Source: Aristolochia californica
Lineage: Eukaryota; Streptophyta; Magnoliopsida; Piperales; Aristolochiaceae
Reading direction: 5' to 3'
Assembly (NCBI GenBank): GCA_029961685.1
Contig: JARWKL010000015.1
Coordinates: 18,908,801-18,972,800, forward strand
Length of the DNA: 64,000 bases
This document shows, piece after piece, positions 24,945-35,500 of this stretch (within the stretch, counting starts at the first letter, position 1; every line of letters starts with the position of its first letter). Position numbers and translations under genes: made by a program. The notes beneath the pieces are model-generated. The model saw only the letters and a list, made by a program, of their open reading frames with translations. It made no database searches and had not been told where the DNA came from.

Positions 24945-25329
24945 TTACACCCCTCCTGGAGAAAGAGTTTGTCCTCAAACTCGATGGTAGGGATACATGC
25001 ATAAACGTCGCCACATCTCCACAAGTAGCATCTGTGGCATCCGCATCAACCCTCTAGACGACACAAACGGTGGAAACGCGACAATGTAACACCCTGGACG
25101 GAGAAATTGTGGTATTGAAACCCTACACTGGTTCCCTTATTGGTAGAAAGTTTCCTCTGAAAATTTAATTTTTTTTCTACCTTGGAATCATTGTGTTGCT
25201 CTTGTCCTTTCATCTTCAACCTCCTTTTCACACACTTTCCAGCTCTCATATGCATGGTCATCTGTTTGTAGCTCATGCCTGCAGATCGGGCATGAAGTAT
25301 GTTCATCCAGCCATGGCTCTGATACCAGT

Positions 25330-25703
25330 TGTTACGGTCCTGAATTTCACACAGTGATTCGTAGGGAAGAAGATGAGAAGAGAAGAGTTAAGCCGAAGGG
25401 AAGCTTGAAAACCCTAAGTTCATTAAGGAGAACGCACACCCTTGAGCTCGTTTAGGAGAACTCAAAACCCTTGTTTACTCTAAATCAAGACTTTCCCTTT
25501 CTCATTTCTCTCACCCTTTAAGTAGGGTTCACACTAACAAGGTTCAAGATAAAATATTACAATAATACCCCTGTGGCATATTAACTCTTCAACTGAAATA
25601 AAAATAAAGTAAAAGTAAATTGAAAGAAAATAAATTAACGTAATACTAAATGACTCAGCCACTGCGCCTCTGCATGACTCGACCGACTATTGAGGTCATT
25701 ACA
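25330..25703 (-). repeat. 5' LTR of the nested element
   Basis: It is the partner of 24569-24944. It ends ...CCGTAACA on the minus strand, followed by AC and then the primer-binding site TGGTATCAGAGC. Scattered substitutions and small indels separate the two LTRs, so the insertion is not very recent. Confidence 0.92.
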
Positions 25704-26420
25704 GTTCCCCTATGTCTAGAGTACATAGCGGATGGTATTTTAGTAGTAGAGGGAGAGGCGTCTAGAATACGGAGAAGTTTAGCACATACATCATCAAAAG
25801 TGAAAACCGCAGAAGAGCTAAAAAGGTGAGTCTTAGCAACTTCAAGATGTTGTTTAATGTTAGCAAGGCATATGACAGTTATCAAAGCCTCTTTTTGTTT
25901 ATCTTGGACAAAAATATCTGTAGAGATTAGTTGGGTAAGTTTCCATTCTTGAAGAAAGCCTCGAAAGCGGGACAAATATTAATGTATATTGTCTCCTTGT
26001 TTGGTGGTAACCATCCGTTGTAAAATATCATATGGCCTTTATAAGTTGTCGAAGCTTGAATACAACTTGGTGCATGTCTCCCAAATTTGTTTAGCCGTCT
26101 CTAGGTGAATGACATTATTGGAGACATGTTCTTCCATATTGTTGATAAGCCAACTAATAACCAATGTATCCTCCTTTAACCATTTGATATATAATATATC
26201 ATCTTCATCAATAAGTGGTCCACGGTTGGTGAGATGACCAACTAGGTTCTTTGTGATAAGAAACTAACGAACCGATGTGAACCAGTTCATAAAATTTGAT
26301 ACCCCCCCGTAAGGGTAAAGTGGTGATTCTAAGTCTATCACTCTTGTGACTTATATTATCTTCAGCCATAGTAGGCAAATCAAGTAAAATAGTTCTCCAA
26401 TCAAGTAATCAAAATATGAC
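25704..26420 (-). pseudogene. copia gag (UBN2-type capsid region), N-terminal part
   Basis: Up to the nested insertion the minus strand reads a gag-like frame with RFRGFLQEWKLTQLIS and FDDVCAKLLRILDAS. This is typical of the copia capsid domain before the zinc knuckle. The part from 25985 to 26420 continues gag with frameshifts. Confidence 0.75.
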
Positions 26421-26864
26421 CGAGTGGAAGGCTTTAACCAACTTGGTTAATGGAGATACTTAGCATAAAAGTTAAGTAATAAATTTTAATGGATAATGAC
26501 TCATAAAAAGCTCAACATCATCATTCTTTATCCTGGAATCTTGTTCACAGAGATTTATAAAAAAAAATCCAATATGCATTGGTCTGAGTCAAAGTATTGT
26601 GCAAACCGACAAAAATTGTCTTGATAATTTCTTTTAATCAAAGATAATCCAAGATGCATATATTCACAAGATGAAAACATGCATAAAGATATCTCTAAAT
26701 CACCTCTTAATACCGAAAACCAGTAGCATAAAATTAATAATATCATAAATAAATACTTATCTCATGAGTTTCAATCTTGCTTAATAAAGAGCCTTCTATG
26801 AGTAGTTTTTAATCATATCTTCATAGAGCATAATGGAGATCCTAAATTGGTAGCTTTGATATTA

Positions 26865-27593
26865 TGTTAAATTTAGGACCCCATGAATAATACATGGAAC
26901 AAGGGGAGAGAGGAAGAAAAAGAGGAAAAAGAGAAAGGCTCTCGGGTAGAGAGAGAAGAGAAGGAAAATAAAGGAGATTAGAGAGAGAGTACTTCACACT
27001 AGAGAGGAGAAAAAAAAGAAGAGATTTGCTTGAAACTTTTGAGTTACAATCACCCCTATTTATACTTGAGGAGGTGATAGAGTCCATATACAACTAACCT
27101 TAGGACTCCTAATTACATGCCAACTAGAACTCCCAGAGATAAGCCTATTATGATAAGATTACATTATCTATTTAAGAGACTAATTTAACTACAAACACCT
27201 TCTTTAAGGTAGAAAACCAGCTCATGGTCTTATCTTGTGGGTCCCACATGATGTTCTAGCTCATGTAGATAGAGGTACCAACTCGTGGTATCTTTGTGGG
27301 TCCCACTTGATCTTCTAATTTTATATTCTATTTCAATACATGTTCCTTATCTCTTAGCTCGAGCCACTTTATATGAGGACTCTTGTTGACACCTTTCGAG
27401 CTCATGGTGGGTCCCACCAGCTTGTGTAGCCATGGTGGATCCCATTTGATCTTCTAATCTTCTATTCTATTTCAACACATGTTCCTTATCTCTTAGCTCA
27501 AGCCACTTTATATGAGGACTCTTGTTGACACCTCTCGAGTTCATGGTGGGTCCCACTAGCTTGTGTAGCTATGGTGGATCCCACATTGTAACA
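26865..27593 (-). repeat. 5' LTR of the copia element (729 bp, with internal duplication)
   Basis: It starts TGTTAAATTTAGG and ends ATTGTAACA on the plus strand. It is longer than its partner because a segment of about 139 bp near the end is present twice. Confidence 0.92.
27301..27578 (-). repeat. 139-bp tandem duplication within one LTR
   Basis: Units are 27301-27439 and 27440-27578. Both hold TTGATCTTCTAAT, ACATGTTCCTTATCTCTTAG, CACTTTATATGAGGACTCTT and TGGTGGGTCCCAC. The other LTR of the same element has one copy, so the duplication arose after integration or was lost from the partner. Confidence 0.9.
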
Positions 27594-29890
27594 ACTATAA
27601 CTACAAGAAGGAAATGAAAATGTAAATAAATAAATAAACAAAACAAACATAAAAAAACAAAAATCATCAACGAGAAACATTTGAGGAAAGTCTCTAAGTA
27701 CCTTTTTTTAAAAAAATTCAGGTCGAGGGTTAAAGATCCACCTATGTCTAGTATTAAAAAAAAATTCTTAGTAATAAGAATAATTCATCACAAAAAAGTT
27801 CAAATGACAAAGATCTAAAAAGTTCAAATGTGAAAAAACCAAGAAGTCCAAGTCAAGTTGACAGTAATGTCGGAAGCAATTATAGTAATCCTAGTCCGAC
27901 TAGGAGAGAAAGAAGGAGAGAAAGATGCAAATAAAAGTTCTATAATCCATACAACATATGTGAGTTACCCTAAACCCTTTTGAAAAAACTCCAACTCAAA
28001 AAACTTAAACAAAGGCACATGAGTAGAGAGACTCAAGGAATAGAAGAAAAAAAATGCTTAAAATGGAAAATTGGCATGAAAAGGAAACTCTTAAAGCAAA
28101 TATCCAATAATCTTTCTTATTTTGATAGCATAAATCGTCTTAAAAATGGAAGTTTTATGCTCAGACATTTGTTAATTAACAACTCTTGAATAAATTAGGG
28201 CTTTGTCAAGAAGGCTCGAGATCTTTTGTACGAGTCAAGGCTGGATCCACATTGATTGAAGGGTCGTCAGTGGTCCTTCTTTCTTATGGCTTCCCGTTCC
28301 ACAGTACGTAAAATTTATGCGCAGGTCATCGTCCATTTGGTTATGTTGGTGAGCGGACAGAGTTGTTCTTTGCAAGCAAACATTAATGGCAGGAGGAGTG
28401 GCTTCTGCCTGCGCGTCATGCATTATAGAGAGGCATGGGGAGAGCGAATGTGTGGGAAGGGCAGAGCGGAGCCACCTGTGGGAGGGCGGCGTTTTGATTC
28501 TGAGACACTCAAAGAGCCAAAAAAGGAAAGTTTAGAAAGCGAGGGAAGAGGGGTGTGGGACCCAAGACCTGTTGATACATTAAGAAATGAATAAAGAGAG
28601 GGTAAAAGAAGGAAAGCGATGGATCATGATCGTTGGTAACGTGAAGGAAAGCCCAGTAAAGGAAAAACTCGTTACCATTTTGAGGTTTCGGAGGAAAGGG
28701 ACCGCTGTCTTTTGACGACCACTTGCGATCAGATTTCCGGGCCAGAAGCAAATTTAAAGAAAAACGGATCTAAAGAACCCTCAGTACGTACGACTCCTAA
28801 CACTTATTTACACTTTACAGACCACACGTCTGCAGTCCGCAGACTGTCACGCACGACCAACCCTTTTTCTTTGGCCGCTTAAATTTTTATGGGTAATTGA
28901 AAGGGTTTGTCGACTGATGAGAAGAGAAGAGAAGAGCAGAAGAGGCAGGGCCCCGCTTCCTGCTTTGATACTTTTTGCTTCCACATAAGAAGAGGGCAAT
29001 AATGAAGCGGAAAAGTACAAACGCAGACCGAGGCTATTATACCGTGTGATCCGCTGTCTCCTCCTCTCCGTCCAGTTTCGGTGTTCAACAAGCAAAATAA
29101 CTCTTTTTTTTTTTTTTCTTTAAGTGTGATTGATAAGATTCGGTACTGGGTTTTTTTTTTTAAATCGGAGAGTGATTTGACGAAGCGGTGAAATTTTGGG
29201 GAAGAGAGAATTCGAGTTCCCGACTTTTATTACCATGGAAAAGATGAGCACAGATGAGAGGTTAAGTCCCTCTCGCCATTACGGCCCTCCTCTCTGACTC
29301 TCTTTGTCCTTCTATCCCATCCATCTCGCTCCACCGGATAGCGACACGTCATTCCTCCGCCCGGCTGCATTTCCGAGGACCACCTTCACTTGCTTCGATT
29401 AATGGAACCCTTCTTCATAACAACAGTCTAATCCTTTTTTTTTTTTTTCCATTATCTTCTCTCGATCTCTCTCTCTCTGATTGCTGCGATTTGTTTCCCC
29501 TTTGGGAAAAAGTACCTTCCTGGATACTGCCTACTCCTACGCTCTTGTTTGTTACCCTTAAAATAATACAAAAGAACCTCTGATGGCATTATAATAAGGA
29601 AAGAAGCAAGTTGTAGTTGAATTGGATTTCTTTCTTTTAACCATTGAAAATGCGTATTTTTCTCGCCAGACTGAGACTTTAAACGAGCTCCCTTTTGTTT
29701 GTCGCCATACTGAGGCTACATGAAACATTTTTGGGGATACAGTTAAAGAGAGGCAAAAAACGAGTTTCAGGAAGACGATAGATATATATATATAAATATA
29801 TATATATATAGAGAGAGAGAGCGAGAGAGAGAGAGACTAAAAGGAAAACAAAAAAAGCCCGTTCTGTCAGTAATGTGGAAGGGGCTTCTC
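27594..29890. other. intergenic; 3' flank of AP2-type gene
   Basis: No gene is recognisable. The left part is A-rich. The part at 28230-28700 is less AT-rich, without a supported ORF. Poly(T) tracts lie at 29103-29120 and 29430-29449, and a (TA)n(GA)n compound microsatellite at about 29780-29838. The 3' UTR of the AP2-type gene probably occupies some of 29600-29890. Confidence 0.5.
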
Positions 29891-32271
29891 TCATGTGGGT
29901 CTCATGAGAGAATGAAACCCGCTTTTGTGCAGCCAAGTGGGCGGTTTTATTGTCTGAGGTGAGAATCCTGATGATGCTGCAGCGGTCGCAAACAGTTGGG
30001 AGGTAGCCCAACCGGATTGCCTCTGTTGTTGCTGTTGCTGGTATTGCTGGAGATTGTAATGCTGTTGGTGTTCGACTGTTATTCCCAGAGAAAGGCTTCC
30101 TTCTCTTCCTCCTTCGCCCACACCTGGAACCTATTATATATAGTTTCCAACATGTTTTGTCAGAAGGCTATTATATTTCTGTTGCTGCTAAAAACCTCGA
30201 ACAAAGAGAAAGATACCCACATGATAGATGGGAGGATTGAATTGATGCTGGATCATGTGCACCATGGAGTTTTCCCCAGGTCTTCTGAATTGCCGGGAGG
30301 TCGGAGAAAGGATTTGGTGGTTGCTGTTGCTCGGAAGCTTTACCTTGTTTTCTTCAAACTGTACTCAATAAGAAGCAAAGATAATCACTTTCAAAAGTTT
30401 CTTCTACTGTATCCTTGATTGATAATCTATAGCTATCAAACAGTAGTATATATCCGTACCCTTTGCTTGATGCTCCGAGAAACTTTCCAATCCGATTCAG
30501 GAGACTCAACCAACCCATTAGTCCTCTCTTCCTCACCCAAACCCATATTGTCTCGCTTAGATGTGGAACTTCCCAAGCTCAAATCCAAATTGTGATGAGT
30601 GTTACAACCTGAAATTTTCATTCAGTTTACAGCGCTCAGAATGATTTAGCTAGCTTTTCATGGAAGAGTATGAGCTTAACGTATTGCTTACTGGCGGAAT
30701 TGAGCTCATTTTCATATATACTAGGATCGAAGTTTGTTACTGCTTCCCTTCCATTGCACTTGATCGCTGCTTTATCATAAGCCCTGAAGAAAATATAAAT
30801 ACGAACATGGTCTTAATTTTCTTTAGACAAACATATAAATTCAACAAGGAAAAGGTTAATAAATACCTAGCGGCTTCGATTTCTGAGTCGAAAAGCCCCA
30901 AATAAACATATCTGTTTAAAAAAAAATGTGAAACCAATTACTGAAGAAGAAGAAGATAGGCAATGGTTGCTGACAAGCAGGAAAAGAAAGAGGAGAAAAT
31001 TTTACTTCTTTCCCAAGAATTGGCCCATTCTTGCTTCCCATCTTCCACATTTGTGTAAAGTAACCCCTCTGAATTTGGAACTTCCGCGGGGAAAACCCGT
31101 GCTTTGGCGACGAAGGACATGAACAAACTCTTCTTTGGTCAGGTTGATCATCTGTGTTTGGTCAGATTGAAGTTATTCCTCCTTTCAACCATTGCTTCTC
31201 TCTTTAAACCGTGAATCTAAAATAGAAGCATTTATAAGATTAACTTCTTATGCAGCTCACCTGTTTTAGATCTTCCTCATAATCCTCGAGACTGAAATTG
31301 ATGTCCGCCTCTACTCCCCGAAACTTGATTGCCGCTCTGTCATAAGCTCTGAAGTAAAATGTATAGTATTCAGCAAAAGGACGATAACGAAACAGAAAAA
31401 TTAATACGGAAAAAGTAAAGAAAAGAAAACAATATGGGAAAAGAATGGTATGGTACCTAGCAGCTGCATGTGCTGTGTCGAATCCACCTAAATTGGAGAC
31501 GCCAAGTCAATATAAGTGACTTGCATGCTCTTCCAAAATCATTCGAAAAAAAAAAAAAAAAACGGAAAAAATGGAAACTAAATAAAGATCAATTTTACTG
31601 TGCAAATACATACCCAAATAAACCTGCTTTCCGCAGTCCCTATAAGAGGCGAAAGAAGAAGAGGAAGATTAGAAGAAGATGACTCAGAGACGAAATTCAA
31701 TGGGACAATTAGAGATACAAATGAAGTACCAGATATGGGATTCCCATCGACCTGTTCGCCGGTAGAAGGTCACCCCCCGGTACTGAGAGCTCCTCGACCG
31801 GGGTCCCCTTCGGCTCTTCTTGATCGGATGTGCTGTACCGTCGATTGTGTTGGTCGGCGCGCCGTTCGCGTCCGGTTGGTGGAACCTTACACCGACCCAG
31901 TGGGCCCGCGGGAGGGGAATGCCGGCGGCCAGCCGTCGTTCATCATTGGGGGTATCAGCCTCATCCTTGGCTGTCGGAACCGGAAAGAACTGCCGGGTGA
32001 CTACCGTCTCGACCTGATCGCTGCCGCCCAGAGGCACCCCGAAGATTTTTGCAGCTCCGGTCGCTTCGTCGTCCTCGGAGACACCCATAAACACGGCGGA
32101 GGAGCTCGAATTATCATCGTAGTCATTAGACAAGTTAGAGCCCACATCGACCCCTTTACCCTTGTCGTCCTCCCCATCGATGAAGGTCTTCTGAGAGGAA
32201 GACTCACCCTCCTCAGAAGCCTCCATCCGGTGGTCATCGGGCGAGCCGTTCAGATCCCACATGGAGTTCAT
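29891..32271 (-). CDS. AP2: euAP2 (APETALA2/TOE-type) transcription factor, miR172-regulated
   Basis: Nuclear transcription factor of floral organ identity and phase change (family role). Exons: 32271-31730, 31639-31614, 31487-31457, 31348-31261, 31151-31006, 30911-30867, 30783-30692, 30608-30460, 30358-30221, 30130-29891. The GT-AG phases agree and sum to 1497 nt, or 498 aa; ten exons is the usual AP2 layout. The N-terminus [11 protein letters not shown] resembles the conserved euAP2 start; [10 protein letters not shown] (about residue 90) and the basic [13 protein letters not shown] lead into AP2 domain 1 ([18 protein letters not shown]... [11 protein letters not shown]). A linker and domain 2 follow ([18 protein letters not shown]... 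[11 protein letters not shown]). An EAR-like LDLSLG lies after domain 2. The last exon is Gln-rich and holds the miR172 site, encoding AAASSGF. AP2 itself versus a TOE paralogue is not settled without a tree. Confidence 0.93.
29962..29982 (-). promoter_or_regulatory. miR172 target site in AP2-type mRNA
   Basis: The minus strand reads CTGCAGCATCATCAGGATTC followed by T: the canonical 21-nt miR172 complementary site of euAP2 genes. It lies in the last exon in the usual frame (AAASSGF). The gene is therefore expected to be cleaved and/or translationally repressed by miR172. Confidence 0.95.
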
Positions 32272-32723
32272 TCTCCTTTACGGTTTCCGGGTTCTCTTCT
32301 CTTCGCTATCTTCTTTACCCGCTATTCAATCTAGTCTGATCTTCGGATCCTATGATGTACAGGAACAAATCTCCGAGTGCTCTCCATCTTCCCCCATCCA
32401 AGACATAAAAATGATGATCAGCTCTGTTTGGAGCAACTAGCTATGAAAAAATCATCCACCTCTTCTTTTGTATTTATTCTTCTTCAAAAAGAAAAAGAAT
32501 TGTCTTCCTCTTCCTAAACAAAACCTAGGACAGAGCAGTGGCAAAAAGGCAGCCGATGAGAGATGCCCAGAACTCAACTCCTTGCCTAACTGCCTAATAC
32601 AGCATAGACGAGGGGTGACAAAGGATAACAAAAAGAACCACCAACTTAATGCCTTCTTTCTCTCCCTTCCTCCCTCTGCTTCTCCCTCTTTCCCAAATCA
32701 ATCATATGCCCTCCTCTTACATA

Positions 32724-32756
<33 letters not shown>

Positions 32757-33022
32757 CATCTCTATTAACCAACTCTTTACTCTCCTTTGTTTCTCTCTCT
32801 TACTCGCCTTTTTCTTATCAAAATAGAAAATGGAAGCATCTCTTTCTTACTTCTTTCTCCCACGTTAACCAAATCGAAAAGCATAATCTGTGACCTAGCC
32901 ACTAATGGACAGGGACAAGTTACTTACAGCTTCTGCAGCATCTTAACCTCTCGTTACCACCCAGTCTCTCTCATCCTGTTTCACTCTCTTTGAAGCTCCG
33001 ACTCATAACTCAACCCAGTCGT
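32272..33022 (-). promoter_or_regulatory. AP2-type gene 5' UTR and proximal promoter with CT microsatellite
   Basis: The region is immediately upstream of the ATG (32271). It holds a (TC)n tract (about 32722-32760) and pyrimidine-rich DNA. The reading frames across it are low-complexity and are not taken as genes. Confidence 0.5.
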
Positions 33023-33144
33023 AAGTAGAAGCTGTACAAAAATATTACAAAACGAAACCTTGCAAAACGATGTAAATTTTTCGAAGTAGAAGCTGTACAA
33101 AAATATTACAAAACGAAACCTTGCAAAACGATGTAAATTTTTCG
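33023..33144. repeat. perfect 61-bp tandem duplication upstream of AP2-type gene
   Basis: 33023-33083 and 33084-33144 are identical copies. Each runs from AAGTAGAAGCTGTACAAAAA to ATGTAAATTTTTCG and includes TATTACAAAACGAAACC. It lies about 750-870 bases upstream of the start codon. No function is known to me. Confidence 0.95.
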
Positions 33145-35500
33145 AAGAGACGGAGAAGGTACAGTGGGAAGTGATGAATCGTAAGATTGAGAGGCGGAGA
33201 AGGGCAGTTTGGGAAATGCGGCCGAATCTAATGGGCGACTCCACTCAAAGCTACTCAAAAAAGGAAACGGGAATAAAAGGAGGAAGAAGAATGAGTTTCC
33301 AGAAAAGTCCAATCCAAGTGTACGGGAAACGGCCACGTTGCCCTTGAGGGTGTCGGAGCAGCCAACCACCGTTCACTCCCACACCCCCAACTCACCTCGT
33401 ATTTAAAAACAAATCCATGATCGATCAACTTGCCGTTCTGTATAAGAAATAGGGGCCCCATTGAGTTGGAAGAAAGACGTCATTTCCCACCAGGTCGGGG
33501 CACGAGCAGAAGCAGCAGTAACACACGTCTCATCGTCAGAGTTGTGCTGAAGAAAAACTTCCAATAATGGAAGAGGGACGAGGCTTCAGGCGGCCCTCAC
33601 TTTTCCCCTTATGGCAAACAGTCTCATCTATCTCCACAGACCCACTCACCCGAACCCACATTTTACTCTTCCTTCCCTTTGCAAAATGCATACCCTTTTT
33701 TTTTTTTTTTTTCTCATTTGTCATCTCTGTTGTGACGCCACTCCACCCTCCTCAAAATGCCAATTCAACCAATTCTTCCCGTTCCTCCCCTGGGCGGCCG
33801 CATTAACACCTCTTTGTTCCATCATCGTATGCGCTCTTCGGTCAACTTAGAAAGTCTCATCTCGATCCCAGGATCATGTGGCTAGCTAGCATTGCATTCT
33901 TGAATTTACTTTTTGTTTACTTTGCAACGACGATTCTATTCTATGCATTTATGATTTTTAGGATAATATTATTTGAGATAGAGCCGTTTGCACTCATGTC
34001 TCGATCGATCGGAAGCGCAAGCATGGCTTCTTTGGATCAGGCTGTGGATCCTTGCGCTTTTAGCCATGAACGGGAACATCCAACGCCTGCTGTTTGATCA
34101 ACTCAGACATTATATCATGCCGAAAACCATGCTGTGGATCTGGTCTGATTTCCCGAGTAAGAGTGCCATGTAGAAGATGCTCCTTGTACCATCACTACTA
34201 GCTTTTATATTCCCATAGGAGGCACTGATGCAGCTAACAAATCCAAAGTCCAAACAAGCATCTCAAGATCAGGTGACCCTGAAACCTCCTTAAGAAATTC
34301 CCCAACTGACCCGACCACCAGACCTGCTTTTCTGCTTATTCTTGAGTGCATTGCCTCCATCAAACATATTGGGTTCCATACAGGGTTTTTGGGCATCTTT
34401 CCCTTCCTATATTCTCCCGTGTTCTTTTTGTCAACTCCACATCGGGGGTGGGAGGGTGTTTCTGTCAATTGATGAATCCAACGCAGCTAAGAACTAAGAA
34501 GAACTCAAAGAACTTTTCAAGGGTGTGTGATCCTTATACGAGGGTGTGTGATCCTCCTTTGCCAGATATGGGAGGTTTGATGAGATTAAAAAATAGAAAA
34601 ACCGTAAGCATCTACAAATGAAACGAATCCGAGGAGATATTGTTGCAACGGCTGTTGCCTGTTGGTGATTTTTATACAGTGGGTGTTGCCTTTTTGTTTT
34701 TGTGCCAAGACAAGGTTTCTCAAGATCCGGGAAGATCCGCCTCCTTTCAGTCAAGCATGATCGGATACGGCCACGGGCGGCTGCTTTACTCCGTGAATCA
34801 TCCCTTCGTCTCTCTCCTTCTCTGTCTTTGTTTTTGGAGCTCAAGTTTTTTTTTAATTGATTTATTCAACTCAAGGAACCTTCTCTTCCCCATTTTTATG
34901 TGTTTTTTTCTTTCGTTAAGCTTTGCAGCAGCTCAAAACTCGTTGTTTAATGTGTCACCGCTTTTTCGTCAACGTGAGACATGTGTGGGTGGATAGGGAT
35001 GCTTACAGGAGAATAATAAAGAAGTGATTAATACGGCGTAACCAAACTTTTATGTAGCTCTGTGGACATTCCTAATCCTCTTCTGTACCAGCATAGAAGG
35101 GGCAGATTACAGAAGGTAGGGGGACCTTCTGTCTTGGTTCCAACTCCTTTTTATTGCCAGCTACCTTTTAACTATAAACTCCGGTCGTTTTTTGGACGAA
35201 AGCCAACCCCCCGTTTTTTCTTTTCCTTTTCAGGATGGCTTTTGTACACGAAAGCATTCTTTAATGCCTGCCTACACGGCTGAGCTTTTCCTTTTCCGGC
35301 TTTGAACATGGGAGTCCCATAACTTGCGAAAAAACTTAAAAAATTTAAACAGAAACGACAACTGAAACTGTCCATGTTTTGATGTCTTGCTGATGGTGCC
35401 CACAAAAACCTGATTTGATATGTACGTTAAAGGATGGTATAGAAAATAATCCTGACAAGGTAAAAGGTGTCTCAAAGGTAGTTCAGATGATCGACTCCGT
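33145..35500. other. intergenic, distal AP2 upstream region
   Basis: No supported gene. Noted: a poly(T) run at about 33695-33712, a purine-rich tract at 33250-33290, and a short tandem pair GGGTGTGTGATCCT at about 34520-34555. The remainder shows nothing I can assign. Confidence 0.45.

Larger units (their letters stand above)
24569..25703 (-). mobile_element. complete non-autonomous LTR element (gypsy-derived) nested in copia gag, TSD GTTCC
   Basis: LTRs lie at 24569-24944 (376 bp) and 25330-25703 (374 bp); GTTCC at 24564-24568 and 25704-25708 is a perfect 5-bp duplication. Orientation is minus: the primer-binding site TGGTATCAGAGC (25327-25316) follows the 5' LTR after two bases, and a GGAGGGG purine tract precedes the 3' LTR. 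The internal region is only 385 bp and contains no pol. Its last bases read EDKLFLQE-like (gaggacaaactctttctcc), the usual tail of gypsy pol. It is therefore a deletion derivative that must move with enzymes from another element. An 86-codon ORF inside (25046-25306) has no recognisable domain. Confidence 0.92.
20482..27593 (-). mobile_element. Ty1/copia retrotransposon, full-length but degenerate, TSD ACTAT
   Basis: The 5' LTR is 26865-27593 and the 3' LTR is 20482-21087 (element on the minus strand). ACTAT at 20477-20481 and at 27594-27598 is a perfect 5-bp target-site duplication. Next to the 5' LTR, 26853-26864 is a primer-binding site that matches the initiator-Met complement TGGTATCAAAGC at 10 of 12 positions. 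Next to the 3' LTR is a classic copia purine tract, CTTGAGGGGGAG. Gag, protease, integrase, RT and RNase H pieces are recognisable in the right order but carry many stops. A second element (24569-25703) is nested in gag. Confidence 0.93.

Noticed and set aside
31600..32334. 244-codon plus-strand ORF
   Set aside because: It lies antisense to AP2 exon 1, which has clear euAP2 motifs in frame. The GC-rich exon keeps other frames open by chance.
32468..32893. 141-codon ORF upstream of the AP2-type gene
   Set aside because: It is a low-complexity Ser/Leu frame created by the CT microsatellite; no domain is present.
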